A DNA stretch of 64,000 nt from Synanceia verrucosa (lineage: Eukaryota; Chordata; Actinopteri; Perciformes; Synanceiidae): the NCBI GenBank assembly GCA_029721515.1, contig CM056567.1, positions 11,939,007 through 12,003,006 of the forward strand, written 5' to 3'. Of the stretch, positions 22,685 through 35,200 are shown piece after piece. The notes under the pieces were generated by a model. The model worked only from the letters and a program-made list of their open reading frames with translations, was not told where the DNA came from and searched no databases. A program made the translations under genes and the position numbers. The first letter of the stretch is position 1. Each line of letters begins with the position of its first letter.

Positions 22685-25515
22685 AACAGAAGACATCCAG
22701 CCATTATATAACCTCTGGTCTCACAGAATTGACATTTGAGCTTTGTTTATTTGCTGTTAAAGTCAAACACTTTATGTCTGACCATCCATTAACTTCCTTG
22801 TAAAGAACTTTTGTAGCACAACATCATACTCCTGTGTATTTTAATGATGCTGTACTTTTCGCATCCGGGGGGATTACAAATTAAAAGCCACCATTTTTGA
22901 ATTATAATAAAAAAAACACACCCTTGCAATGATTACAGGTGCAACATTTCCAAAACTGTGTATCAACAGAAGAAGGATGAAAAGGATGAGGAGAACCTAG
23001 AGGACACGAGGATTGTCTACAGCGAGTGGAAAAAAGAGGAGAAAGGAAGGAAGCAGCCGGAAGGAGGCGGGCGGAGCAGCCGTCCTTTGTGGAGTGTGGA
23101 AAGGTCAATTAGACAGTTTTACAGGCCGCAATCGCAAAGAATCACACACCGCACACACACAGCCTCAGATGCACAAAGAGACATGAATGGAGGTTTGAAT
23201 TTCATTATCAGGCTGCCAACTTGCCCATCAATTAGCATGAATGAGATTGTATCACCTCTTGCTGAGGGAATAGGCCTATGAGCTGTGATCCACACACACA
23301 CTGTATCTACCAGGTCTGCCCTTTCTATTATAGCAGTGCACTATGAAAACATAGCCATATTAACAAGTCAATTTTACTTGTGATAAAAGAAATCAGCCTG
23401 TGAAGTCAGAATTCTGCTTCTAGTGGAAGATTCATTTGAGACAAATTTATCATCAAATGATACAAAGCAACATAAAAAATGAAGGTACCACTAGATTAAG
23501 TTGTGTAAAAAAGGAGTGGAGTGGAAAATAGAACACCAAACATAATGCTGAAGTGTGAGATTAATGGCAGGATGGTGACAGAGGACAGGAGAGATGAAAG
23601 AGAGAAGAGAGGAATGAAGAGGATGAGGACAGGCTCGACGGGCTGTCTCCCGTGGCAACCCTCTGTTGCCCATGGACGCACACGCACACGCTCATGAATA
23701 TTCACAGAAGTAAAAGGGAGACAGCTTCATGCTATATTTATGCCATTTTTCAATAAAGCATATTTCAATTAGAGAGTGAGAGATTGATTTTACATCAAGT
23801 AATGTGCTTTGAATTATACATATCTGAAGGTAAGAAAGGCAGAAAGACAAATTGAAGAAGCAGGAGCAGAATTAACTTTAATACTTTTGACATTTTTGCA
23901 AATACACTTATTTACTTTCTTGCTGTGAGTGAGATGAGAAGGTTGATATATTAGTGATAGATTTGTGTAGCAACAGCTAACTTTGGTTTTTGTAGTGGCA
24001 CAAGAGATCAGACCCCAGTACAAGTGATCACTAAATATGATATTTTTAGGTGACTTGTAACTTTTATGAATTCAAAAACAGTGTGAAATGGATAAAGTTC
24101 AAAAAAGTACCACCAGCCATGGTAGAGACCTGTCATTAACAATGTAGCTACACTTTTGTCTGAAACATCCCCTGCTTTATGGTCCAGTTGACTTGAAATG
24201 GGACCATATTTATAAATGAACATCATGCTGTACTGAAGAAGTCTTAAATTTTGTTGAGACCATAAACTCATGTTTCCTGTGGTAATAAATCATGTGAGAA
24301 ACAGACTCATTTTCTCATAGACTTCTGTACAACCACAGGAGTTGCTCCCTCTTGGTTATTAGAAATCATGCAGGTTTAAGGTCCAAGGACCATGACTCAG
24401 GTGGGTACCTGAAGAACAGTTTACATGCAGTTTTTGTCACTTTGGCATTGGCCTCATGATCCTGTGTGGTTTAATGTGCCTCCCACATAGCCGTGTAGTT
24501 CAGGCTGAATCCGGTTGTTCAATGTGTTTATCTGAGTCTCTTTCAGAGTGAACAGTGCTTACCTTGAAATAAAGGACACACCACAACGTGCAATAAATGT
24601 GTGTTGCAGTGGTCCTGTGGGGTGATGGACATTAACCTTGAGCTAGAAAGATTATGTCTCTCCCAATGAGAGGCTGTAGCTGACCTTGGCTAATCAGCCT
24701 GTGACATATTTCCCCTCTACAACTCACTCTTTGTACTATTTCTTCACTCCCCCACACGTCTGTAGGCTCTAGGATGAAGTGAACAAATGCCAACACAAAC
24801 ACAAACACAATCTCCCATCACAAGACAGGATTTGTTATTTTTCAGTCTGATTAAAAAGTGTGAAGGTATGTGTTCAACTCATTAACTTGACTCTCAACTG
24901 TTAAATAATAACAATAATAAAACAGTATAGTGGCTCAGCAGCACATAAATGGAGAATAAATACTAAAATAATATCACATTAAGTTAGAATAACATGCCTA
25001 GGTTATGTCTGTTCTGTTTAACTCAAATTAAATCTGCTTTATTTGCATATTAGGGATCTTATATAAACACAGATGCAATGAAATGGATGCTTTAATCAAT
25101 GAATTTTCCAAGTGACAACAATGACAGAGTGAAACACCATGACAGCGCAAAAGAAATCTATACATGCACTACAGTTGAAATCATTACATAACTATCAGGC
25201 ATCACTGCCTCCAATAATGACAAAAGAACATAATTACTCCTTCATGTCAGATTTAAGGAGGAAATCGAAGATTGAAACTTTCCCTCCTCTTCCATCTTCA
25301 TTTTTTGCTCAGACATGATTAGACATTTACTGTGCAGTGAGGCTCAAACACAGTGGAGTTACCATAAGAGTGGAGGGGAAACAATAACATCCTTCCCTAT
25401 TAAATAATCTTGAGGACCTGTCTGAGAATAAAATAAATCAAATACCTACATTGAGCAATTATCATCATATTTTTAGCTGGTGTTTCAGTTTCCTTTTAGC
25501 TTTTTATAATAATAA

Positions 25516-25520
<5 letters not shown>

Positions 25521-25549
<29 letters not shown>
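25521..25549. repeat. (CT)n microsatellite upstream of the hpcal4 first exon
   Basis: About 14 CT units, directly before two CCAAT motifs. Confidence 0.95.
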
Positions 25550-25550
<1 letters not shown>

Positions 25551-25551
<1 letters not shown>

Positions 25552-25640
25552 TCCAATCATACCAGAAGGATCCACCTTTCAGCAGCATCCAGCCAATCAT
25601 TGCGCAGGGGAGGCAGTCTCTATGTAAATGTGTTGGCAGG
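25551..25640 (+). promoter_or_regulatory. hpcal4: Probable hpcal4 promoter
   Basis: Two CCAAT boxes in the same context (gtCCAATCAT near 25552 and agCCAATCAT near 25591) lie 40 bases apart. They follow a CT tract and precede a GC-richer stretch and a transcript-like segment with strong splice donors. Assignment to hpcal4 is inferred, since it is the next plus-strand gene. Confidence 0.45.
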
Positions 25641-25820
25641 GGAGACGCAGCGGTTCATTCATCTTCTTCCAGAGAGAGGTGAGTTGAAACGAAGGTGATT
25701 TTACATGAGGGAGAAACTGCTTTGGATCGAAACACTGAGAATATAGCTGCAAAGCAAAGAAGGAGCATTTTGTTTTTTTACAGCTATAAAGGAGCGTATC
25801 ATTCTTCCAAACATCACAGG
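25640..25820 (+). other. hpcal4: Probable non-coding 5' exon of hpcal4
   Basis: The segment ends in CACAGG/gtaagt (donor at 25821), a near-perfect donor. An earlier donor GAGAG/gtgagt lies at 25679. No ATG-initiated frame of note is present. Visinin-like genes usually have a separate 5'UTR exon and a long first intron, which would here be 11.2 kb. The exact start is not determinable. Confidence 0.45.
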
Positions 25821-28373
25821 GTAAGTGCTGGACATTTTTTAAACATTATTTGAAAATGTAATCTTTGTGCAGTCATGTTAATGTGTACAACTGTTGGTAG
25901 AAATGAGTCACACATTTTTTTTTTTTTTACTTAATTACTAACTTAGCTGATGAGACTGGAAGTCATAAACATTATGCTACTGGTGTGTTAACAAAGGTGT
26001 CTCACCAGGACCTGAACTCAGTGTTGGTGCGTGCCACTTACTTATCACTACAAATGAGTCAAGTCAAGGTCTCTATTCTACTGGACTGAGCAGTAAGGGC
26101 TTTCACTGTCTTGCACATTGTGGACATTGTGTAGAGGCAATTTAAACTGGGATTTAAAGGACAAAGAGGGACACTTTGTTGGCCACATCTGCCATAGAGG
26201 TGGCGGCACACATGGTCATGATTGTGTTGTGTTACATTTGGTGGATCATTTATAGAAAATGCTCTGTACATCTTGGACAGGGTGCTTTAACTGGCTTATT
26301 AAGCACAGATCTGAAAATGCAACCTGGGGAAGTCAGAGTCAGTATGTCCTTCATGCTCTGGGAGCAATCAATGGATGAACAAAATGAAGCTACCTGTGCC
26401 GCACCACTGGAACTGCACTCTCTGTTCTGCACACATAAATATATTAGTGCATGTACTGTAGATTGAATCAAATGTGTGTGTTTTTGTGCCTGAGGAGTGC
26501 AGTCTTAGGTGTGAATGGCATTCTGAGTCACTGGAAGTTGTACAATAAATATACATGAGAGTTAGTGAGGGAACGAATCCTGCAGCTGCAATCTCACTTT
26601 TTAAAGAGGAGAGACTGTGCAGGCTGAACAGAGTGGTTTAGTTCTGTCTGATCCAGTCCTCTGTGAATGACACCAGGTCTAGTGCAATTGCTTCCAATGT
26701 ATGCTGTGTAGGAGCTGGTCCACATTACGGGCGGCTGTGCACCAAAGGGTCATTTCCGATAATCTGTTGCATCACAGCAAGTGCCTCCCTGGGTCTATAC
26801 ATAATGCTCATTGATTGTGTTCATATATGAGACAAATTAGTCAAGCAATTCTACAAGACACAAGCAGATGCACAAACACAACAGTGGTAAGAGGGACAGC
26901 TGGTCTCTCAGTTTGGCTTGGTGGCCCTCTGGCTGTCAGCTTTTAAGTGCACAACAGAATATGCTTTTGTAGCTCTGTCACATTGACAATGTTAATTTAA
27001 GTTGATGCAATGCAGATACTGTATAATGTCTTTAGTCTTGGCCAATCCAAAAAAAAGTTAGTTCTGTTTCACTTTATATGCTGCAACTGACTTTTACACT
27101 CTCAATATTTAGTTTGTAAGAGTCTCAAGTGATGCTGAGCATCCCATTATTCAGCACCACCTACTAAATAACCACCACACTCTGTTATATCCTGTATTTT
27201 TATACTTTTGAAGCCCCAGTCAATAACAGTTTTCTGCATATAAATTGAACGATTGTTCACATACTGTATAGAGGTTGACTTTTGTATTAGATAACAAATA
27301 TAATACTTAATACATTCTGCATGTTTCTCTATCCCGGTTGCATTAAATGGTGTGAGAATGACACAATAATTGTGATTTTCTGGTGATTTTGCATGCAATA
27401 ACAACACTGTCCTATTCTTGCTTTTGACCTATCATTAGTACACCATGTTTATTTTGAAGTTAAGTGAATGACATCTGTGATGTAATTTATGGATATGTAT
27501 TTTATACTTATAAGGTCAGCCATGGTTTTTTTTCCCCTAAACCTAAGTGATTTTGTTACCTTAAAGTTACTGCTATTACTCTGTATTGAAACAACTTGCT
27601 CAGTATTAGCCCACACCAAATTATCTATCAGTCATTTTGGGAGTGACGCCCCCAGTTTTGAGTTTTTTGGTGGTGGATCTACCCTTCATTTATATTTGGA
27701 TCATGGATCGTACCGCGAAATGTTGAGAGCATAGACTGCAAAATCATGCCCGTTTGTTAGCTCTAAAGTGCACTCTGTTGAGTGATAATCCAAATAAAGA
27801 ACGCAGAGCTTTCACGAACATGTTTTAGTGTTTTATTATTGACCTAGACTTTAGTTTAGGGCATTATATAAACACATGGTCCTGCTATTTTCTCATTTAT
27901 GGTATCTCAAAACATTACATTGTTATTGTACATTCACAATCAATCTCACCAGGATTTACAGAAGTGGTACTCAGTGGTGGATATAGTTTAGCTTAGAGCC
28001 TCTGCAGCTGTCCACCACAGACACATGGATAACGTCTGTATTGTCATCATATAACAAGAGCAACAGGTTACATCCTAAAGATGCAGTTAGTTGTTTGCTT
28101 GGTCTTTGCAATGATGTTGACACAGTCATAGATCACCTGCTGTTACAATAGGAGGTGGAAAAGCTGACTGATCACTGGATGGGAAAATACAGTACATGAT
28201 CACAGCTACTCCCTCTACTCTGGAAAGACTTATTGATCCATATTTTATAGAGCACAATAATGTCAGCTGGGAGCAACATGCTATACAACAATTTCCTGTT
28301 TGTGCATGTAGCGCTGTTTGTTTTTCCAGTCTCTACTTTGTCTACAGCATTAGATGGATAATGCCATGACCCT

Positions 28374-28404
28374 CCCCCCCCCCCACACACACACACACAC
28401 ACAC
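28374..28404. repeat. Poly-C run joined to (CA)n
   Basis: Eleven C then about ten CA units. Confidence 0.95.
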
Positions 28405-28644
28405 TTTTTGTGTCGCTTTCTTTCCCTCCCTTTGTATCACTTCCATTTTGTCGTAAGCCAGTGGCTAGGTGTACTATGCACCCATCTCATGCATCACCAG
28501 CTCATTGTTTGCATGTGCCTGGTTCAGTGTGTGTGTATATTTTTATGTGTATGGTATGGGCTGCTGCATGTGTGTGTGTCCTTCGCTGATTGATTAATTC
28601 ATTCCTGTCACATGCTTTATTACCCGGTGAGACAGATGTTGGAA

Positions 28645-28666
28645 TGTGTGTGTGTGTGTGTGTGTG
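28645..28666. repeat. (GT)n microsatellite
   Basis: Eleven GT units. Confidence 0.95.
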
Positions 28667-29658
28667 CACACATCACCAGCTCCTCTGAGCTCATGCACCA
28701 GCTGATAACGGTTGAGGAACAACAAAGGAACGTTGAGTAAAAAAGTTTGGTTTCACTGGCGGATGACTAATGAACACCCACCGTCATCAGTGAATGCCAT
28801 TGATGGAGTGACCTCCGGTGGCTTGACAAATAGAAAATGGTAAAATTGACCACAGCTCAGTGGTTAATTCAGTGCTTCAGTGGTTGCCTTAATGTTCAGT
28901 GATTATGGGTCTGAGTGCTCTGGTTTCCTCCCACAGTCTAAAGTACAGGATAGGTGTGAAAGTGGAAGTGAATTCATTGTTCTGCCTTTATTGTGAATAA
29001 GTCAGCCTGGTATGCACTGACAACCTGTTAGAGTGTACACTGCCTCCAGCCTAATGCATGCATATTTAAGTCAATAGATATTTCTCTGTAATGCTAATGT
29101 TTGTTTTGCTTTGTTTTAATGTCATAACTGGCACTGGAATAAAATAAAAAGGAATAAATAAAGATCAGCATAACAAGGGTAGCAAATAGTGGTGTTTGGA
29201 AAGCAGGTGCATGATTGCAATGTTTGTATGTTATTATATCGAAAACTCATTTTTTGCAGCTGTTTCACAGAAAACAAAACTTTTTTTCATTCATTGGAGA
29301 TGAGAGGAACTGATCTGAATTGTTAATTTAATGTAATTTTACAAGTGGTCTGAATAGGCCTGCTATGGGTGTCAATGTTTGTCTTATGTCTTTTCCCCAT
29401 TGCATTTGACATGAATACCTGTTTTTCCATTTAATGCATGATATGGTATGAAATGAGTTATGATAGATTGTCATCTGTCTTAATTTGTGTCATAATTTTG
29501 TAATTTGCAGATTTACTTAACTTTGGAATTAATAAACAATAAATCAGGCCAATGTTTGTTGAATCCACATCAATGCCCAAAACACCAAAACAATTAAGTG
29601 GATTTAATCAACTGATCTGTAAATATGAGTTTCTCCACATACAATCACAAAAGCACCA

Positions 29659-29751
29659 CTTTAACTCTTTAAACGCCAAAGATGTATTTGTACATCTTCT
29701 AAAATTCCTTTTTTTTTTTAAAAAAAGGGCTGGCACTCAATGAGTTAATGC
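29659..29751. mobile_element. Small palindromic MITE-like element
   Basis: The left end CTTTAACTCTTTAAACGCCA and the inverted right end GCATTAACTCATTGAGTGCCA share TTAACTC-TT-A--GCCA as imperfect terminal inverted repeats. Inside is a small hairpin GATGTA-TTTG-TACATC and an A/T run. Elements with such ends occur widely in teleosts. No coding capacity. Confidence 0.5.
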
Positions 29752-30166
29752 TTGATTTTATCAGATATTTGCTGATATGGTTCTTGGAATCAAGTCATTC
29801 AGCATGAAAAAACACATTGAAAATGACTAATAGATGAAGCCCAAAACAAATAATATGTTGACAACTGACTAAGAGGAGGCAGCTATAGATTAATGAAGAG
29901 TTTGCAATAAAATAAGTGACTCATTTAAGTCTAAATGGCTTTGAGTCAGTGTTTGGATATTACACTGTATGTTGTTGAATGGTGATCGTCCACCAACTAC
30001 ACCACCACTTTCTGTTTCAGTACACATTAAATGTTCATGTCAACAGAGGATGGTGATGAGAGGATAGTGTTCAAGACAGCATGGGGTTAGTGCTGCAGGC
30101 ATTTGTCCCATGCTCCCCTGTTCTCTTGCTACAACACTTTCAACACATTACACAGTGAACACACTA

Positions 30167-30168
<2 letters not shown>

Positions 30169-30209
<41 letters not shown>
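30169..30209. repeat. (GT)n microsatellite
   Basis: About 20 uninterrupted GT units. Confidence 0.95.
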
Positions 30210-30211
<2 letters not shown>

Positions 30212-30322
30212 TATGGAACACAAGCGTATGTGTCTGAGAACCTGTTTGTGTCTGTCGCCTGAACACCTGAGCCTTACAACCAAACTCTCCACCACGGCTT
30301 ATGTAATATAGGAAAATGTCAG

Positions 30323-30323
<1 letters not shown>

Positions 30324-30359
<36 letters not shown>
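30324..30359. repeat. (GT)n microsatellite
   Basis: About 18 GT units, 115 bases after another such array. Together they create a long minus-strand open frame rich in TH repeats that is not a gene. Confidence 0.95.
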
Positions 30360-30362
<3 letters not shown>

Positions 30363-32168
30363 AGTGTGTGCTGGTGTCTTTCTGCTTGTGCCCAAGTTTA
30401 AAGATGTCGCCGGAATATTATTAAACACATTTCTCAAGGCTGTGCAGGTTTGTCTGGGCACAGATAGAAACAATAGGCCACAAATTAGAGCAGCACTCAG
30501 ACATGAGTCAGCCAGACTTCAGTGAATGTGTTATGATACGTACATAAATATAGGTGAATGAATAGTGTTGTGAAGATGTGGGAGATAAAGGTTAGGTGAG
30601 AGACTAACTCATAAGGGCAAACACACACACAGTAACAGTCCCCCGTGCTTCTCCCTAGGCTCGACATGCTGCCTGGTCTTAATTTAGAGTTTCAACAGCA
30701 CTGAGGTGAGCTGTGTTTCTATAGTGATGCATGCTTCCTGCTCAAGTCACCAGAGAGGTAGATTAGAATAATATGGAGATTCTACTGATAGGAAGCAACA
30801 CCTCAGTCAGCACCAACATGTTCTGTCAGAGTTCTGTGATTGGTTACATACAGTCAGTCAAGAGGTTCATTTTCACGAGGAAGCAGGAACACATTTACAA
30901 GTGAAAAGATGAATTCATGAACATAAAACATAACCTCGCTCAAATCAGGACAGTCAGGCGTTTCATCACTGCAGCCTTGGTCTGCTTTGATAAGTAGCTT
31001 ATGGTGGGTTTTGAAACTTTTATAGATATTGCCTTGCAGGTGTGACAGAATAGATTTTAAACAGCTACAACAATGCTTTAGCTCCATTGAAGTGAATTCT
31101 GGACACAGCTTTAACTTTAGTATACTGTATGCTTTACTTTTGACTATATATTATATATTATATGGTACTTTATTATGTATAGTTTTTTCTTTTCTTTTCT
31201 GTTACATATTTTTAACTCATTTTAAATTGCACTAACTCATGTCCTAGATCCTCCCTGACTTTGTAATTTTGGATTTCAATTTTCAGATTTTCAGGTAATG
31301 TCAACTGCTTGAGCCTCTGCAAATGATAGACTCAAAGTTGATTGGATGAACAATCCTTTACATAAACACACAAACACACTGAGACTCCCTGTTTTATAGT
31401 TATACCCCAGTGCAAAGGCTACACAATGGTAACATTTTTAGCTTCAAGTATATTCTTTTTTTTCGCATGTAAGCTGTAAGCGCTCATGAAACCAGGGATA
31501 CCTACGCTTCATACTGTGCATGAATGCATCCTGTGTAGACACACACAGACTGAAGCATAAATCAACACTGCTGTTTCCTGCTTGTGGCATCCTTCCATTT
31601 GTCTTCTTCTTAATCAGCTCCTCTAATGCTGAAGAGGATCTTTGGAAGTAGTAGGGCAAAAAATAAATTGTGTCTCAAGTTATATATTGACATTGCGTTT
31701 GTAAAATGAATGATATCATCATAATACAATAATATTAAATTATTGCGCAGTCCTGCTGCTAATAAAATGGTTATATAGTAACAATAATGTGTGCATACTT
31801 GCATTAGAATTAAATTAAGTTGCTTCTAGTAAACACCCAGTATTAATACTCTACTATCAAACACAAGGCATCATGTGGGCTGTAGCCAATATTTAGACTT
31901 TCAATAAAACATCAGGCCCATGAACAATCAGCCAGTTGCCCAGCTCCAGTTGGCAGATGGACTGTTTTGATTGGACGAAAGCATTATTCACTGCCGGATG
32001 TTTGGCAGCGAGCCGGGCAACTGTTGTCAAGACAACAAGTTGTTCTATATCACTTTTGATGGCTTGGTGAGCTGCCATGAAGACCATTCAGGTCGTGGTT
32101 TATCATCCACATATCAATACGCTGTCCATCCACCTCTCATCATCTATACTCTATTATTCCTCTCTCTC

Positions 32169-32171
<3 letters not shown>

Positions 32172-32203
<32 letters not shown>
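32172..32203. repeat. (CA)n microsatellite
   Basis: About 16 CA units. Confidence 0.95.
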
Positions 32204-32205
<2 letters not shown>

Positions 32206-35200
32206 GTAGTTCATTGCCAGGGCTGATATTGGACTGGTATCCTATTGATTGTTCTCCTATTGCTGCTACAGTCCATTATACTTTTTCCACTCTCACAAAG
32301 GTTATTGCCATTGCAAGCACACAACAAACACAACATACATCCACACACACATCCACATCCACATAGGGAATGACTATTATTAGTAGAGGAGGCCTAGCTT
32401 CCCAGTTTTGCTCTCTTTCCAACTCAATTACAGCTTTTGCCAGCTAATCATTTTCAGTCACAGGGACTCTGAAACATTTCCCCCTCCAGGCTACAGCTGA
32501 AGCCAAAGAGCCCGAGCCTCACAACACTGAAACCCACTGCTTTTCAACCTTGTTTTCTTCCTCGTGTTGCCTCTTACTGTGAGTGTCCAAGGAAAACTGA
32601 TTTTCATAATAACAAAGTAGAATAATTTTAGCATTTACGCCCCTTAGGGTTAGGGTTAGGTTAACACCATTAGATTGAGCTTCAGCTAGTTGAAATGTTG
32701 GCATGTTTCCTAAATAAATGGCTTTAATAATCAGTTATTATAATTGTTCATACGTTTTCTGATGATTAATCGACAAATCATTTTTGCACTATTTTTCTAA
32801 ACATAATTTCGTCTTTAATCTTTCGTCTGACATCTGATAGGGTCTTTGTTGGGAGGACGTTTTCTAAGCGTTGAGTCAAAAATTGACAAGAAAAAGTTGT
32901 ACATTTAGTGGGAGGAAACGAACAATGGTTACTTGCCATAACAATGTAAATTTCAGCTTTAGACCAACATTTATAAATTGCTGTAATTATAGAATCTGCA
33001 TCATAATATTATACATTTTTATATCAGTCACTCCCACATATATACACATTAGAGCACAGGTGCTTAGTGGTACAGATTTATCCATATTTTCTAGTATGTT
33101 ATGTCACAGTGACACCAGATCGTAATAAAGTTTGGCTCTTAATACCATTTCAGAACAGGGGAAGGCATTGTCACAGAGTCCTGGAGTACACCTGAACAAC
33201 ACTGGAGGTCAACAAAGACAAGATATTCAGGAGGTTACGCTTGCTTATATTCTATAATATTTCAGATTGTGTCTCTCTTGCAAAAGAGCTCTTCATCTTG
33301 GTGAGACGTGAATGAATTCCCCTGCTGCCTGCCTCTCCTCACTGTGACAAGTGCCTGAAGTTTTAGAAAACTGCCATCAAAATGTCAGCTTTATTACTAC
33401 TGACTCCAGCATGCAAACATGTTAGACTTTGTGTTTACTCTCAGTCTGACGGCTGGGATGAACATGCATTGACGCCCCTTCAGACTCAATAAGAGTCATG
33501 TCTTTCTCGATTGAACGCCTGTTGGGACGATTTTCTACAAGCTCTGCTTATCTGCCTGCTGTCTCCCATCTTTCTCCGTCCTTCCATCTTCATTGCCTTT
33601 TCACTCCCCGTCTCTCTCCCTGTCTGTCTGTTCATCTTCTTCCTCTGAGGTGTTAATCCAGATTGAGTCAGCATCCCATTTTTTCTCCATCCAGCCTCTT
33701 CATCTTTTCTCACTTTGTCTTTCCGCCTCCCTATATCATTATCTTTTTGATGGTGGTATATGAGTGTCTATATGCAGCTGGACGGACAGTCAAAAGAAAC
33801 CATTGTGCAAGATAACAGTATGTTTTGCCAGGCCAATTGATCCCTTTGGTTGGATGTGCAGGGCTGAATAGTATACTTGAGGGAAATTGCAGCATTTGGA
33901 GCATAAAGCTATTTCATATTGGCACCAGAGAAGGATTGACTTTGAATGCACTGGCATGAGATTGCAGAAATGGTTTTCTCCTGGAATTAGAGCCATTGTA
34001 GGCGGTTGGGTTTATCAAAGCCACCACTGAAAATGGAAAAAAATTGTTACTAAAGCTGGTAATAGTTAGAGACACCACACTCATCTTTCCATTTCTTCCA
34101 TCCATTTCGAACTCACTTCCTGTGTGCAGCAGTATTGCTCCTAAAATCTGCACAAACAGGTAGCCTAATAATCAGAGTTGCCATTTTGTATTGCTTACAG
34201 TAATTTATTCAGCCTCACATCATGTTGATGTTGGCCAAGAGGGAGGACTGCATAGGTTTATTATGCTATGAGCAGCTTTTCATGATGATTGAAGAAATAT
34301 GCCAATTAGCATTATTGATTTTTTTTGAGCCACTCAGAAGCAGCAGAACAATCACTGACAGACAGTGTTAACAATGTACAGTTATGGTGTTAATAATATT
34401 AGACATCCAGCAGTGTTAATTTGGAGGGATGTTTGTGTAGGGGTCCAATATTCACTATCCTTTTGTCTCTAATTTGGTCTCCACCAACTCCTGAGGGAAA
34501 TATCTGGCTCTCAACTTTCAACTCTCTGCACAGTTATCTTGATCTTGATCATGATTGTTGCCATTTGTTAGGCCTTCCTTTATGCGAGGTATGGATGGGT
34601 CAAACAAAACAAAGCTTTCATCCAGGAGGCCGCTCTTCGTGTCTCATGTTTTTACTTTCATTTAACAATCAGCTTTTTGTTCTTGTCCCATGTTCTCTAC
34701 GTTCAGTTCTTTTAAACATCCATGTGTTTGTGCACTTGGATAAGCATCACCCTCTCACTCTCAGGTAAAATGAGAATGTGGCTCATCCAGTTGATCTGTA
34801 TTCTGAATGCATCTCATTGATTTCACAGAGATTAGTCTTATTTGCCAATCCAGCACCTCCAGATAACCTCCAACACCTGAACAGTCCCCCACAATCGATT
34901 TCTGCCTCAGTAAGATGAGCTGGCAGAGCCCTGAGTACCTGACTGGAAGACAGCATCCAATTGGAAACTGTTGCTGAATGAACCTATGGGTTGAGTTGTG
35001 TTTATTTTGATTTCTTCAGATGGAATGAGTTTCCTATGTGTTTGTACGCCTGGCTCGTCACACCTCACACTGACTTCCACAGAAAACTCTATTATCTGCT
35101 ACATTTGCTTCCCTAACATGGATAAAATCTCTTCTCCCTCCGTCAGAAGAAAGAAACAGCATTGAAACTCTGAGTGTGTCTAGGGGGGTACAACCCATCT

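Larger units (their letters stand above)
13990..25500. other. Intergenic region without recognised genes
   Basis: 11.5 kb between hsbp1l1 and the probable hpcal4 promoter. I see no conserved exon. It contains an inverted-repeat element (16036-16189), microsatellites, a perfect hairpin at 17448-17481, a pyrimidine tract at 19200-19420, an A/G-rich stretch at 21540-21640, a SINE at 22331-22684 and otherwise AT-rich unique-looking sequence. Confidence 0.7.

Noticed and set aside
22528..22803. 91-codon frame with RKPEYPERTHADTGRTCKLH
   Set aside because: It is the antisense face of the SINE at 22331-22684, a frame seen in countless copies of this repeat, not a gene.
30129..30473. 114-codon minus-strand frame rich in TH
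   Set aside because: It is translation of two GT microsatellites.
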